Assembly (NCBI RefSeq): GCF_010365105.1
Contig: NZ_JAAFGZ010000005.1
Span: 62,001-126,000 of the forward strand
DNA length: 64,000 nucleotides
Reading direction: 5' to 3'
Source of the DNA: Polaromonas sp.
GTDB taxonomy: Bacteria > Pseudomonadota > Gammaproteobacteria > Burkholderiales > Burkholderiaceae_C
Of this stretch, positions 43,589-55,594 are shown one piece after another (the stretch's first letter is position 1; each line of letters opens with the position of its first letter). The translations under genes were made by a program, and so were the position numbers. The notes below the pieces were generated by a model that saw only the letters and a program-made list of their open reading frames with translations, was not told the origin of the DNA and searched no databases.

Positions 43589-44893
43589 TCAGTTCTTCTG
43601 ATGGTTTTTTGCCTTCAGTTCATTGAGCTTATCGGCGATCCGGATCTCCAGGCCGCGGTTGACGGGGCGGTAAAAGCCCGGCGCGGCCATGCCTTCAGGC
43701 AGGTAGTTTTCCCCGGCCGCAAAACCGCCCTCCTCGTCATGCGCATAACGATAGTTCTTGCCGTAGTCGAGCTGCTTCATGAGCTTTGTCGGTGCATTGC
43801 GCAGGTGCAGAGGCACCGGCCGGGTGCCGTCCTGCTTGATGAAGGCCTTGGCCTCGTTGAAGGCCTTGTAAAGCGCATTCGACTTGGGCGCAACCGCCAG
43901 GTACACCACGCATTGCGCCAGCGCCAGTTCGCCCTCGGGCGAGCCGAGCCGTTCATAGACCTCGGCGGCATCGAGCGCCAGGCGCAGCGCGCGCGGGTCG
44001 GCCAGCCCGATGTCCTCGCTGGCCATGCGGATCAGGCGGCGCGCCATGTATTTGGGCTCGGCACCGCCGTCGAGCATGCGCATGAACCAGTACAGTGCGG
44101 CATCGGGGTCCGAGCCGCGCACCGACTTGTGCAGTGCCGAAATGGTGTCGTAGAACTGCTCGCCGCCCTTGTCGTAGCGGCGCAGGCGCTCGCCCAGCAC
44201 CTTGAGCAGCCAGGCATCTGTCACCTCGGTGATCTTTTCGGCTCTGGCGGCGACGCCAAGCGATTCGAGTGTATTGAGCAACCGCCGGGCATCGCCATCG
44301 GCATAGGACACGAGGCGGACGGCAGCTTCATTCGCTATGCTTTCAATAGCTGCAATCTCATGCTGGTCAAGCGCACGGTCCAATAATTGCCTTAGATTTT
44401 CTTCCGTCAGCGGCTGCAGCACATAGACCGCCGCACGCGACAGCAGGGCCGAATTCACTTCAAAAGAAGGGTTTTCCGTGGTCGCGCCAATGAAGGTGAA
44501 CAGGCCGCTTTCGACGTGCGGCAGGAAGGCGTCCTGCTGGCTTTTGTTGAAGCGGTGTACCTCGTCGACAAACACAATGGTGCGCCGCCCGCCCTGCGCC
44601 TGCCAGATCGTCGCCTGCTCGACCGCCTCGCGGATGTCCTTGACGCCGCCAAGCACGGCGGAAATAGTGATGAAATGCGCGTCGAAACTGCTCGCCATGA
44701 GCCGGGCAATGGTGGTCTTGCCCACGCCGGGCGGTCCCCACAGGATGCAGCTGTGCGGCTCGCCTGACTCAAAAGCAATACGCAGCGGCAGGCCGTCGCC
44801 CAGCAAATGCTGCTGGCCGATGACTTCACCCAGGTTCTTCGGCCGCAGCCGCTCGGCCAGGGGGGGATGAGACGATGTGGTGGACTTGGCCAT
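43589..44893 (-). CDS. rarA: Replication-associated recombination protein A (MgsA)
   Basis: RarA is an AAA+ ATPase that acts at stalled replication forks. The 434-residue protein has PLAERLRPKNLGEVIGQQHLL, Walker A WGPPGVGKTTIARLMA (about residue 52), Walker B IVFVDEVHRFN, sensor 1 GATTENPSFEVN and arginine-finger region LLSRA. The C-terminal domain forms the tetramer (YGKNYRYAHDEEGGF). Around residues 165-185 the segment DQHEIAAIESIANEAAV coincides with a dispersed-repeat-like DNA tract (44333-44390), so this linker may be repeat-derived. Confidence 0.94.
   Translation of the reverse strand: MAKSTTSSHPPLAERLRPKNLGEVIGQQHLLGDGLPLRIAFESGEPHSCILWGPPGVGKTTIARLMASSFDAHFITISAVLGGVKDIREAVEQATIWQAQGGRRTIVFVDEVHRFNKSQQDAFLPHVESGLFTFIGATTENPSFEVNSALLSRAAVYVLQPLTEENLRQLLDRALDQHEIAAIESIANEAAVRLVSYADGDARRLLNTLESLGVAARAEKITEVTDAWLLKVLGERLRRYDKGGEQFYDTISALHKSVRGSDPDAALYWFMRMLDGGAEPKYMARRLIRMASEDIGLADPRALRLALDAAEVYERLGSPEGELALAQCVVYLAVAPKSNALYKAFNEAKAFIKQDGTRPVPLHLRNAPTKLMKQLDYGKNYRYAHDEEGGFAAGENYLPEGMAAPGFYRPVNRGLEIRIADKLNELKAKNHQKN
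44333..44390 (-). repeat. Dispersed AGCTAT-type repeat, copy in rarA (partial)
   Basis: GCTATGCTTTCAATAGCTGC then AATCTCATGCTGGTCAAGCGCA has the order of features seen in copies E1 and E2 (GCTA...TATAGCTGC...GCGC). It is read in frame in rarA. Similarity is moderate only. Confidence 0.45.
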
Positions 44894-44961
44894 GAAATAG
44901 GCGCCTTGCTTTGGCTGCTGCCACGCTGCTGACAGCAGCCCTGCGCGGCAAGGCAGCCGGT

Positions 44962-45612
44962 TTACTGCCGGATCACATCCGCGCCCTTGGGCGGATTGAA
45001 CTGGAACGCGTCTTTGGACAGGCTTGGGTTGACCTCGACCTTGCTGAAGCTCAGCACCGAGCGCTGGCCGAAGCTGTCAAGAATTTCGAGTGCTGCCAAC
45101 GCGGCTGGCTTCTCTCCGGCACGAAAGCCGACGCGCACCGCCTGCAACTGGCCGTCTTTTGCCCTGGGCGTGGCCACCACCCATTCCAGACCGTCCTTTG
45201 CAGGCGCGGCGGCAAGCGTGAAATCGGCCTGCAGCGCGCGCAGGTCGGGCGCGGCGGCAATCAAGGCGGCGGGTGTCGAGCCCAGCGCCGCAGACTGCTT
45301 GCGCGCCGTGACCTGGTTCAGGTCGGTGTCATAGAGCCAGAGTGTTTGGCCGTCGGCCACGATGCTTTGCTGGAAAGGCTTTTGGTAGAGAAACTTGAAG
45401 CGGTTCGGGCGCGAGAATTCGAAGGTGCCGCTGGAGGTCTTGCTGCGCGGCGCCTGGCCTTCCCGGGCCGGTGCAGTGACCACCTGGGTGAACTCGGCTC
45501 GGCCGCTGCTCACCGTCCCAACGAAGGATTCAAGGCTTTCCAGGCCGTTTGCGCAGGCTGCATGGACGCAACCAGCTATGAATAAAGTAGCAAAAAAGCG
45601 TTTCATCGACAT
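44962..45612 (-). CDS. lolA: Outer-membrane lipoprotein carrier protein
   Basis: LolA carries lipoproteins across the periplasm from LolCDE to LolB. The 216-residue protein has a signal peptide (MKRFFATLFIAGCVHAACA, cut near residue 22) and a LolA body: GRAEFTQVV, SGTFEFSRPNRFKFLYQKPFQQSIVADGQTLWLYDTDL and the C-terminal VEVNPSLSKDAFQFNPPKGADVI. I chose the ATG at 45612, which overlaps the ftsK stop (TGATG), the usual ftsK-lolA coupling. The DNA for the hydrophobic part of the signal peptide matches the dispersed AGCTAT repeat. Confidence 0.92.
   Translation of the reverse strand: MSMKRFFATLFIAGCVHAACANGLESLESFVGTVSSGRAEFTQVVTAPAREGQAPRSKTSSGTFEFSRPNRFKFLYQKPFQQSIVADGQTLWLYDTDLNQVTARKQSAALGSTPAALIAAAPDLRALQADFTLAAAPAKDGLEWVVATPRAKDGQLQAVRVGFRAGEKPAALAALEILDSFGQRSVLSFSKVEVNPSLSKDAFQFNPPKGADVIRQ
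45549..45597 (+). repeat. Dispersed AGCTAT-type repeat, copy in lolA signal peptide
   Basis: AGCTATGAATAAAGTAGC (45574-45591) differs from copy E1 (10441-10458) at one of 18 positions, and GCGCAGGCTGCATGGACGCA precedes it as in the family. It is read on the minus strand as FATLFIAGCVHAACA. Confidence 0.7.
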
Positions 45613-48047
45613 CACTCCGCCCTTGCGGGCACCAGAATTTCACGCTGGCCGCTGCCGCTCATGGCGCTGACCAGCCCGGCATTTTCCATGTCCTCGACCA
45701 GCCGCGCGGCGCGGTTGTAGCCGATCTTGAGGTGACGCTGCACCAGGGAAATGCTGGCCTTGCGGTTTTTCAGCACCACTTCCACCGCCTGGTCGTACAT
45801 CGGGTCTTTCTCGCCGCCCGCATCGCCCGACAGGTCGCCGCCCTCGCCTTCGACCGTGCCGCCTTCGAGCACGCCGTCGATGTAATTGGGCGTTCCCTGT
45901 TGCTTGAGGTAGGACACGACCCGGTGTACTTCCTCGTCACTCACAAACGCACCATGCACGCGAATTGGATAGCCTGTACCACTCGGCATGTAAAGCATGT
46001 CACCCATGCCCAGCAAGGCCTCGGCGCCCATCTGGTCCAAAATGGTGCGGCTGTCGATCTTGCTGCTGACCTGGAAGGACAGGCGCGTCGGAATGTTGGC
46101 CTTGATCAGGCCGGTGATCACATCGACGCTGGGGCGTTGCGTCGCCAGGATCAGGTGGATGCCGGCGGCACGGGCCTTTTGCGCCAGGCGCGCGATCAGC
46201 TCCTCGATCTTCTTGCCGACGACCATCATCAGGTCGGCCAGCTCGTCGATCACCACGACGATGTAGGGCAGACGCTCCAGCGGCTCGGGCTCGTCGGGCG
46301 TCAGGCTGAAGGGGTTGTAGATGAATTCCTCGCTGGCATTGGCCTCGTCGATCTTGGCGTTGTAGCCGGCCAGGTTGCGCACGCCGAGCTTGCTCATCAG
46401 CTTGTAGCGCTTTTCCATTTCGGCCACGCACCAGTTCAGGCCATGGGCCGCCTGGCGCATGTCGGTGACGACCGGCGCCAGCAGGTGCGGAATGCCTTCA
46501 TAGACGCTCATTTCCAGCATCTTCGGGTCGATCAGCAGCAGCCGGACGTCGCGCGGATCGGCCTTGAAGAGCAGGCTCAAAATCATCGCGTTGATGCCCA
46601 CCGACTTGCCCGAACCGGTGGTGCCGGCGACCAGGCAGTGCGGCATCTTGGCCAGGTCGGCAACGACCGCATGGCCGGCAATGTCCTTGCCCAGACCCAT
46701 GGTCAGCAGCGAGGTGGCATCGTGGTAGACCTTGGAGCCCAGGATTTCGCTGAGCTTGATCATCTGCCGCTTGGCATTGGGCAATTCCAGCGCCATGTAG
46801 TTCTTGCCTGGAATGGTCTCGATCACGCGGATCGACACCAGGCTCAGGGCGCGCGCCAGATCCTTGGCCAGGGTAACGACCTGCGAGCCCTTGACGCCGG
46901 TGGCGGGTTCGATTTCATAACGGGTAATCACCGGGCCGGGCGCTGCGGCGACAACCCGCACTTCGACGCCAAAATCCTTGAGCTTTTTCTCGATCAGCCG
47001 CGAGGTCATTTCCAGCGTTTCGGACGCGACGCTTTCCTGCCGCAGCAGGGCGGTGTCGAGCAGGCTGACCTGTGGCAAATGGGAATCTGTTTGCGACGAG
47101 GGCGCAGCGGCCAGAAAAGTCGGAGCGGCAGGGACATGTGTCACCCCGGACACGGGGGGCGAATGGGCGGCCGGCGTGGCGGCTGCCACAGTGGCCGTGG
47201 CGCTTGCCGGCACGCCTGGTTTGGACTTGGCGGGGCGCTCGATTTTCGGCAGTTCAACCACCGGCTGATTGATGATGATCGGCACCGGGTGGTGTGCCCC
47301 GATCTCTATGCGTTCATCGCTCAGCGTCTCCTCGCGTTCGCGGAGCGCTTGCTTGCCCACCGCGAGATCCTGCGCCAGCTCGCGCTTTTCGCGGCGCAGG
47401 GCCACGACGCTGTCTATCCTGGCGCCCAGGCGCAGGGCCACGCGGGCCCAGGAAAAATTGAAGACGCTGGCCACGGCAATCAGGCTCAGCGCAATGAATA
47501 CCAGGCCCGATCCGGCAAACCCAAGCCATTTGACGCCCAGGTTGCCGAGCACATAACCTATCACGCCGCCTGCATGGCCAGGCAGCCTGAACTCGAAGCG
47601 GTACAGGCGCGACCATTCCAGCGCGGCACTGGCCACAAGCAGCAGCAGCAGCCCGAGCCAGAACCGGAGGCGGCTCGCGGCGGGTTCGGGCGACAGCACA
47701 TCGCGGCGCAAACCGCGCGTCACCGACGTCAGCCAGACCCAGCCGCCGGCTGCCAGCGCCCACCAGACCGAAAAGCCCAGCAAGAAGTAGCTGGCATCGG
47801 CCAGCCAGGCGCCCAGGTGGCCGCCCCAGTTCCTGGCAGCCACCAGCGTGCCGCTGGCGGCGTCCGGGTTACCCGAGGTTGACCAGGCCGCATCCTGCGG
47901 CGAGTAGCTCAGCAAGGCGGCCATCCAGAGAATCAGGCCGACCAGCCCCAGGATCAGGCCAACTTCGCGGGCTACACGTTTAAAGCCGCCGGGCGCGCCC
48001 GCAGCAGGAGAATTTCTGGAGTTCAGGGTATCTAGCGAGTAAGTCAT
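45612..48047 (-). CDS. ftsK: DNA translocase FtsK
   Basis: FtsK moves chromosome ends through the closing septum and activates XerCD. This 811-residue form has four N-terminal membrane helices ([62 protein letters not shown]), a Pro/Ala-rich linker, then the motor with Walker [16 protein letters not shown] (about residue 473) and [19 protein letters not shown]. The C-terminal gamma winged helix reads [25 protein letters not shown], which binds KOPS DNA. The start is the ATG at 48047. Confidence 0.95.
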   Translation of the reverse strand: MTYSLDTLNSRNSPAAGAPGGFKRVAREVGLILGLVGLILWMAALLSYSPQDAAWSTSGNPDAASGTLVAARNWGGHLGAWLADASYFLLGFSVWWALAAGGWVWLTSVTRGLRRDVLSPEPAASRLRFWLGLLLLLVASAALEWSRLYRFEFRLPGHAGGVIGYVLGNLGVKWLGFAGSGLVFIALSLIAVASVFNFSWARVALRLGARIDSVVALRREKRELAQDLAVGKQALREREETLSDERIEIGAHHPVPIIINQPVVELPKIERPAKSKPGVPASATATVAAATPAAHSPPVSGVTHVPAAPTFLAAAPSSQTDSHLPQVSLLDTALLRQESVASETLEMTSRLIEKKLKDFGVEVRVVAAAPGPVITRYEIEPATGVKGSQVVTLAKDLARALSLVSIRVIETIPGKNYMALELPNAKRQMIKLSEILGSKVYHDATSLLTMGLGKDIAGHAVVADLAKMPHCLVAGTTGSGKSVGINAMILSLLFKADPRDVRLLLIDPKMLEMSVYEGIPHLLAPVVTDMRQAAHGLNWCVAEMEKRYKLMSKLGVRNLAGYNAKIDEANASEEFIYNPFSLTPDEPEPLERLPYIVVVIDELADLMMVVGKKIEELIARLAQKARAAGIHLILATQRPSVDVITGLIKANIPTRLSFQVSSKIDSRTILDQMGAEALLGMGDMLYMPSGTGYPIRVHGAFVSDEEVHRVVSYLKQQGTPNYIDGVLEGGTVEGEGGDLSGDAGGEKDPMYDQAVEVVLKNRKASISLVQRHLKIGYNRAARLVEDMENAGLVSAMSGSGQREILVPARAE

Positions 48048-48123
48048 AAACGGGTCTTGGAGCTTAACGCAGTTGGGTGAAGCTTTCAGGTCGGGGCAGG
48101 CCCCTGACTGTAAGCGCGTGCGG

Positions 48124-48813
48124 TCAGACCAGCGAATCCAGGTGCGGCCTCACCAGCAGCGAACCGTCGTCCTGCGTTTCGATGAAGCCGCGCTCCTCCA
48201 GGTCCTTCATCACCCGGCTGACCATCTCGCGGGAAGCACCGACCATTTTCGCCACGTCCTGGCGCGACACCCTGCCGCGAATCATTGCCGCGCCGTCGGC
48301 GCCGGGCATGGCCTCTGCGGCGAAGTCGAGCAGTGCGCCGGCCACCCGGCCGTACACATCCATCAGGGCCAGGGACTCGATCTTGCGGTCCGCCTGGCGC
48401 AGACGATGCACCAGTCCCTTGAGCATCGCGTAGGCCATCGAGTCGCTCTCGGGAAGGCAGCGCGTGAACGCCAGCTGGTCCATCACCAGCGTATCGGTCT
48501 GCACCTCGGCGACGACGGACGCCGAGTGCGGCGACTGGTCGATCAGACTCATTTCGCCGACGTAATCACCGGGGCGCAACGTCGCCAGGATCACTTCGCG
48601 CCCACGCGCATCGCGGCTCACCACGCGCGCGCGGCCGGTCAGCAAAATCGTCAGGGCGCAGGATTTTTGTCCCTGCTCAAGAATGGTCTCGCCTTTGCGG
48701 TAGCGCTGCTTCACCACGGCATCGGCAACCAACACTGCCTGGCTGGTGGTCAGCATTGAAAAAAGGGGCACGCGCCGGATCAGCTCCAGCCGGGACACCA
48801 TGGTGGAGGTCAT
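48124..48813 (-). CDS. Crp/Fnr-family transcriptional regulator
   Basis: This 229-residue protein has a cNMP-binding-like domain (about residues 10-130, with [24 protein letters not shown]) and a winged-helix DNA-binding domain with the recognition helix in [23 protein letters not shown]. The phosphate-binding cassette has the GEMSLID..PHSASV pattern, so a cyclic nucleotide or similar effector is possible. No FNR-type N-terminal cysteines are seen. It is divergent from trxB. Target genes are unknown. Confidence 0.9.
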   Translation of the reverse strand: MTSTMVSRLELIRRVPLFSMLTTSQAVLVADAVVKQRYRKGETILEQGQKSCALTILLTGRARVVSRDARGREVILATLRPGDYVGEMSLIDQSPHSASVVAEVQTDTLVMDQLAFTRCLPESDSMAYAMLKGLVHRLRQADRKIESLALMDVYGRVAGALLDFAAEAMPGADGAAMIRGRVSRQDVAKMVGASREMVSRVMKDLEERGFIETQDDGSLLVRPHLDSLV

Positions 48814-48943
48814 GCGTTGGCCCCTTCAACCCCATGGCCGACAACTGCCGGGCGATTTCTTACAATGGCCGCGCTTTTACAAAATACAGATACTGTCAAA
48901 GTTTTTACCTTGCTGAACATAGACGCGAACTGACTCTACCTGA

Positions 48944-49918
<975 letters not shown>

Positions 49919-49962
49919 ATCAGCCTCCTGGCTTGGCAGCGGATTACCCGTTCCCCAGGCCG

Positions 49963-49990
49963 CCAAAACGCCGGATTTCGGCTATTTTGG
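49963..49990 (+). terminator. Imperfect hairpin after trxB
   Basis: Arms CCAAAA.GCCG and CGGC..TTTTGG pair with small bulges and are followed by TTTTCGGG. It may end trxB transcription, though it is close to the rpmB promoter. Confidence 0.45.
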
Positions 49991-49999
49991 TTTTCGGGC

Positions 50000-50005
50000 T
50001 ATAAT
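50000..50005 (+). promoter_or_regulatory. -10 box of the rpmB-rpmG promoter
   Basis: A perfect TATAAT lies about 95 bases before rpmB, after GGGC. The -35 region is poor (TTCGGC at a 17-base spacing), as in many growth-controlled ribosomal promoters. GGAGAG before rpmB serves as the ribosome-binding site. Confidence 0.6.
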
Positions 50006-50099
50006 TTGTGGCTTAGCTGAGCATTCGTAGGGTCTGTCCAGCACAGGCCTATCGGGTTTATCAGCATCCTATTTCTAATTTTTTACGGAGAGTGCGCTC

Positions 50100-50333
50100 A
50101 TGGCACGCGTCTGTCAGGTAACGGGCAAAGGCCCGATGGTGGGAAACAATGTTTCTCACGCAAACAACAAAACCAAGCGTCGGTTCATGCCCAACCTGCA
50201 GTACCGCCGTATCTGGGTCGAAAGCGAAAAGCGTTTCTTGCGCCTTCGCATCACCGCAGCCGGCCTGCGCTTGATTGATAAAAACGGCATCGATGCGGTC
50301 CTGGTGGACCTTCGTGCCCGCGGTGAAGTTTAA
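50100..50333 (+). CDS. rpmB: 50S ribosomal protein L28
   Basis: The 77-residue protein has the L28 pattern [21 protein letters not shown], then [20 protein letters not shown]. It binds 23S rRNA late in subunit assembly. It lies 11 bases upstream of rpmG and the pair are co-transcribed, as in most bacteria. The start is the ATG at 50100, with a GGAGAG site upstream. Confidence 0.97.
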   Translation: MARVCQVTGKGPMVGNNVSHANNKTKRRFMPNLQYRRIWVESEKRFLRLRITAAGLRLIDKNGIDAVLVDLRARGEV

Positions 50334-50344
50334 GGAGAACTATC

Positions 50345-50512
50345 ATGGCTAAAGGCGGACGCGAAAAAATCAAGCTGCAATCGACAGCCGGAACCGGTCA
50401 CTTCTACACGACCGACAAGAACAAGAAAACCACCCCTGAAAAAATGCTGATCATGAAATTTGATCCCAAGGCACGCAAGCATGTGGAATACAAGGAAATC
50501 AAGCTGAAGTAA
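50345..50512 (+). CDS. rpmG: 50S ribosomal protein L33
   Basis: This 55-residue protein reads [20 protein letters not shown] at the start and ends [11 protein letters not shown], the L33 pattern. It lacks the CxxC zinc pairs of the C+ form, so it is the zinc-independent type. It has an AAGGAG site just before its ATG at 50345. A terminator follows. Confidence 0.97.
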   Translation: MAKGGREKIKLQSTAGTGHFYTTDKNKKTTPEKMLIMKFDPKARKHVEYKEIKLK

Positions 50513-50554
50513 TTCAGCTTGACGCCCGCGCAACTCCTTCCGGTGTTGCCAAAA

Positions 50555-50584
50555 AAACCCGCTGTCATCACAGCGGGTTTTTTT
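50555..50584 (+). terminator. Terminator of rpmB-rpmG
   Basis: Arms AAACCCGCTG (50555-50564) and CAGCGGGTTT (50571-50580) are perfectly complementary and are followed by TTTT. Confidence 0.92.
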
Positions 50585-50699
50585 ATGCCCTGGAGTCGAT
50601 CAACCCGGGCGCCAGCCGGGAAGGATTACGGGCATTCACAGCGAGCGCAGCTGCGCCTTGCCACTTTCCTTGCCTGCCGTGCGTGGTCAACGCACAAAA

Positions 50700-50735
50700 A
50701 AAGCCCCCGCAGCGATGGTTCGCTGCGGGGGCTTT
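50700..50735 (-). terminator. Strong terminator after the desaturase gene
   Basis: A perfect 16-bp stem, AAAGCCCCCGCAGCGA with TCGCTGCGGGGGCTTT, has a 4-nt loop. On the minus strand a run of seven T follows, so it ends the desaturase transcript. It can also act in the other direction. Confidence 0.92.
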
Positions 50736-50766
50736 GCCGATTTTCAAAAATGTCAGTGCAGAATGA

Positions 50767-51966
50767 TCAAGCGCGGGCAGAACGCAGCTTCATCGAGAAC
50801 TCGCGCAGCGCAGCGATGCCGCTTTCTTCAGCCCGATGGCACCAGGCCTGAAGGTCCGCAGCGAGTTGCTCGCGCGATGCAGACGTGCTCAGCCACAACT
50901 GGCGCAGCTCCTCGCGCATCGTGACCATCTTGTCGAGCACCGGATACTCGGCACGCACCTGGGCAACTTGCGGTCTGGCGGCTGCCGGCACCTTGTCTTC
51001 ATCGCGGTGCAGCCAGCGATTGGCCAGCTTCAACATCGAGACATCGGCTTTTTTGGCTTTCAGCAAGGCAATTTCCACCTCGCCGGCGCGGCGCAATTCG
51101 CGGGCGTAGCCGGCCATCACCTCATAGCGGTGGGCAATCAGGGCTTCGAGCGTTTTCTCGTCAGCCACCGGTTGCACCACGCCCAGCGTGAGCCTTGGCG
51201 GCACTTTTTTCACAGCGGCCAGCCCGACCAATTCCATGGCACGGATATAACCCCAGCCGATGTCAAACTCGTAGGGCTTGACCGAGAACTTGGCCGACGT
51301 GGGATAGGTGTGGTGGTTGTTGTGCAATTCTTCGCCGCCAATGATGATGCCCCACGGCGATACATTGGTGCTGGCATCGGACGCCTCGAAATTGCGGTAG
51401 CCCCAGTAGTGTCCGATGCCGTTGATGATGCCGGCCGCCGTGATGGGAATCCACATCATCTGCACCGCCCACACGCTCAGCCCGGCCGCGCCGAACAGCG
51501 CCAGGTTGATGATCAGCATCAGGCCGACGCCCTGCCAGCTGTAGCGGGTGTAAAGGTTGCGTTCGATCCAGTCATCGGGCGTGCCGCGACCGTACTTGGC
51601 GATGGTTTCGAGGTTTTTCGTCTCGGCCCGGTACAGCTCGGCACCGGTGAACAGCACGGTCTTGATGCCATGGGCCTGCGGGCTGTGAGGGTCTTCCATG
51701 GTTTCGCATTTGGCATGGTGCTTGCGGTGAACGCCAACCCATTCCTTGGTGACTTGGCCAGTGGCCAGCCACAGCCAGAAGCGAAAGAAATGCGCAGGAA
51801 TGGCATGCAGGTCGAGCGAGCGGTGCGCCTGATGGCGATGCAGATACAGCGTCACGCTGACAATGGTGATGTGAGTCGTCACCAGCGCGTAAAGCACGAT
51901 TTGCCACCAGCTTGCGGCGAACAGGCCATGAGCCAGCCAGTCAAGAGCGGCATCGAACAAAAACAT
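50767..51966 (-). CDS. Acyl-CoA/fatty acid desaturase
   Basis: This 399-residue membrane enzyme adds a double bond to fatty acyl chains. It has the three histidine boxes of the SCD-like group: HRHQAHRSL, HRKHHAKC and HNNHHTYP (GEELHNNHH), with membrane helices before and between them. The C-terminal 150 residues are helical and charged and are not part of the core. I chose the ATG at 51966, which has AAGGAC upstream and begins MFLFDAALDW, over a frame extending to 52020. It may adjust membrane fluidity at low temperature. Confidence 0.9.
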   Translation of the reverse strand: MFLFDAALDWLAHGLFAASWWQIVLYALVTTHITIVSVTLYLHRHQAHRSLDLHAIPAHFFRFWLWLATGQVTKEWVGVHRKHHAKCETMEDPHSPQAHGIKTVLFTGAELYRAETKNLETIAKYGRGTPDDWIERNLYTRYSWQGVGLMLIINLALFGAAGLSVWAVQMMWIPITAAGIINGIGHYWGYRNFEASDASTNVSPWGIIIGGEELHNNHHTYPTSAKFSVKPYEFDIGWGYIRAMELVGLAAVKKVPPRLTLGVVQPVADEKTLEALIAHRYEVMAGYARELRRAGEVEIALLKAKKADVSMLKLANRWLHRDEDKVPAAARPQVAQVRAEYPVLDKMVTMREELRQLWLSTSASREQLAADLQAWCHRAEESGIAALREFSMKLRSARA

Positions 51967-52169
51967 AAAAGTCCTTTGGAATAAGTCCAGGACCGCCACG
52001 TAATCAAGGCTTGTCTCCAAGGGTGGCGCCAGACAACCTTTGATTATAAATTGATGCGCCTGAATTACAAAGACCCTTCATACAGAAAGCGGCAGCAGCA
52101 ACGCGGTGGAACCGCTTTCAGCAAGAAGGCAAGTCCTGTTTCTCCAGGGGGCACCCGGCAGACGAAACC

Positions 52170-53423
52170 TCAGGCCTTTTGCCAGACCGCCGCAAAAAAC
52201 CCGTCGGTCTGGTGCAGGTAGGGCCAGAGCCGCAGGTAGGGCCCCCGGCAGAGTTTTTCGGCATGCTCGACGCCCAGGTGCGTCAGCAGCGGCGCCGCTT
52301 CCAGCACCTGGAAATCGGGGTTGGCGGCGCTGAAAGCCTCGGCAATCGCCTCGTTTTCCTGGCGCAGGATGCTGCAGGTGGCATACACCAGCCGACCGCC
52401 CGGTTTCACCAGGCGCGCGGCGCTTTGCAGGATGGCGGTTTGCTTGGCCGTCAGTTCCTCGATCGCCTTGGGGTTGTGGCGCCATTTGAGGTCCGGGTTG
52501 CGCCGCAGCGTGCCCAGGCCCGAACACGGCGCATCGACCAGCACCCGGTCGATCTTGCCGGCCAGCCGCTTGATACGGTCGTCGCGCTCATGCGCAATAG
52601 CCACCGGATGCACGTTCGACAAACCGCTGCGCGCCAGGCGCGGCTTGAGCGCGGCCAGCCGGTGCGCCGAAGTGTCAAAGGCATACAGCCGGCCGGTGGT
52701 GCGCATGGAGGCGCCCAGCGCCAGCGTCTTGCCACCGGCGCCGGCGCAGAAATCGACCACCATCTCGCCGCGCTTGGCATCGACCAGCAGCGCCAGCAAC
52801 TGCGAGCCTTCGTCCTGCACTTCGATGGCGCCGCGCTTGAAGGCATCCACGTTCGCCAGCTGCGGCTTGTCGGTCAACCGCAAGCCCCACGGCGAATACG
52901 GCGTTGCGACGGTTTTAATAGCTGCTCGTGCAAGCTCCTTCTGCACATCAGCCCGTTTGTCTTTCAAGGTGTTGACGCGCAGATCGAGTCCGGCCTGCTT
53001 GTTCAGGCTTTCGACCAGCGGCCAGAAATCATCGCCCAGCTGCGCTTTGAGCGGCTCGACCAGCCACTGCGGCAGGTTGTGGCGGTGCAGTTCCATCAAG
53101 TCGGCCGGCTTGACCTGGTCGCAGCGCGAGAGCCAGTCTTCCTCCTGCTCGGTCAGCGCGCCCTGCAAAAAGTCGCGCGGGGCGGCAAAGCCCAGGATGG
53201 CCAACCGGCGTTCGGGCACGCCGTAACCATGCTGGGCCATGTAGACGTAGAGGTTTTTCTTGCGCAGCACGCCGTAGATGGTTTCGGCGACGGTAGCCCG
53301 CTCGCGTGGGCCAAGCCGCATTTCGCGGAAATAGCGCGACACCACCATGTCGGCGGGATGATCAAATTTAAGAACCTGCTTGAGGAGCTCGGTACAACAG
53401 TCGAGTAAGGCGTTAGGATGCAT
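52170..53423 (-). CDS. rsmB: 16S rRNA m5C methyltransferase, RsmB-like
   Basis: The 417-residue protein methylates a cytosine in 16S rRNA (position 967 for RsmB). The SAM site reads VVDFCAGAGGKTLALGA; the two active-site cysteines are in DAPCSGLGTLRRNPD and in LVYATCSILRQENE. I chose the ATG at 53423, where the family sequence begins. The fusion of an N-terminal NusB-like part is only partial here, so RsmB versus a paralogue is not certain. DNA coding for AAIKTVATPYSPW matches the dispersed repeat (52911-52960). Confidence 0.85.
   Translation of the reverse strand: MHPNALLDCCTELLKQVLKFDHPADMVVSRYFREMRLGPRERATVAETIYGVLRKKNLYVYMAQHGYGVPERRLAILGFAAPRDFLQGALTEQEEDWLSRCDQVKPADLMELHRHNLPQWLVEPLKAQLGDDFWPLVESLNKQAGLDLRVNTLKDKRADVQKELARAAIKTVATPYSPWGLRLTDKPQLANVDAFKRGAIEVQDEGSQLLALLVDAKRGEMVVDFCAGAGGKTLALGASMRTTGRLYAFDTSAHRLAALKPRLARSGLSNVHPVAIAHERDDRIKRLAGKIDRVLVDAPCSGLGTLRRNPDLKWRHNPKAIEELTAKQTAILQSAARLVKPGGRLVYATCSILRQENEAIAEAFSAANPDFQVLEAAPLLTHLGVEHAEKLCRGPYLRLWPYLHQTDGFFAAVWQKA
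52911..52960 (-). repeat. Dispersed AGCTAT-type repeat, copy in rsmB (partial)
   Basis: TTTTAATAGCTGCTCGTGCA then AGCTCCTTCTGCACATCAGC follows the family order. It is translated within rsmB as part of ADVQKELARAAIKT. Confidence 0.5.
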
Positions 53424-53475
53424 CGCCCTATTGTCCCACTGCCGAACCCGGCATTTTCTCCAGCACCGATTGACC

Positions 53476-53712
53476 ATGCCAGAACACCTTCCGCCACTCA
53501 TCGAAACCCCTACCGGGCGCTACCGGCATTACAAGGGCATGCTGTACGACGTGGTGGGCACGGTGCGCCACAGTGAAACGCTGCAGCCGATGACGCTGTA
53601 CCGCGCGCTGTATGGCGAGCGCAGCTTGTGGGTGCGGCCGGCGGCGATGTTCAATGAGGAAGTGGTGATTGACGGCGTAAGCCAGCCGCGTTTTGCGCGC
53701 TTGCCCGATTAA
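53476..53712 (+). CDS. DUF1653-family protein
   Basis: This 78-residue protein has the pattern GRYRHYKGMLYDVVGTVRHSET, then VLYRALYG-type TLYRALYGERSLWVRP and FARLPD. Members are small, with a likely SH3-like fold of unknown role. The ATG at 53476 is the conserved start. It is divergent from rsmB with 52 bases between the starts. A hairpin at 53777-53800 (AAGCCGG/CCGGCTT) may end its transcript. Confidence 0.86.
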   Translation: MPEHLPPLIETPTGRYRHYKGMLYDVVGTVRHSETLQPMTLYRALYGERSLWVRPAAMFNEEVVIDGVSQPRFARLPD

Positions 53713-53811
53713 CTGTCCCGAAGAACCCAAGGTGGTGCCAGGAAAACAAAGGCCAGCGTGGGGCAGTTTTCTTCAGAAGCCGGGGCCGCAGAACCGGCTT
53801 TGCCGGGCTGC

Positions 53812-53868
53812 AGGCGCAGCGCCCCCTCGGGGGGCAGCGAACCACACGAAGTGGGGAGCGTGGGGGCC
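53812..53868. repeat. GC-rich palindromic repeat before prfC
   Basis: The stretch includes GCGCCCCCTCGGGGGGCAGCG, then GAACCACACGAAGTGGGGAGCGTGGGGG. The first part folds as a hairpin. I recall very similar stretches near many genes of Comamonadaceae; only one copy is in this window. Confidence 0.6.
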
Positions 53869-53894
53869 ATGCCTGTCACCGATAATCATCGGTT

Positions 53895-55511
<1,617 letters not shown>

Positions 55512-55512
55512 T

Positions 55513-55567
55513 GTTTTAGGGCTCTTGCGCATGCTGGACGTGCGCTGATAGCTACTTTTTTTATAGC
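55513..55567 (+). repeat. Dispersed AGCTAT-type repeat, copy E5
   Basis: TTAGGGCTCTTGCGCATGCT, then GGACGTGCGCTGATAGCTAC and TTTTTTTATAGC match the layout of copy E1 in the same orientation. It directly follows the stop of prfC and ends 27 bases before the next gene. Confidence 0.7.
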
Positions 55568-55594
55568 GTTTTGCATCTGTTTGATAATTTCGGC

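Noticed and set aside
45732..47882. 716-codon plus-strand frame opposite ftsK
   Set aside because: It has biased His, Gln and Asp composition typical of an antisense shadow; ftsK on the other strand has Walker and gamma-domain motifs.
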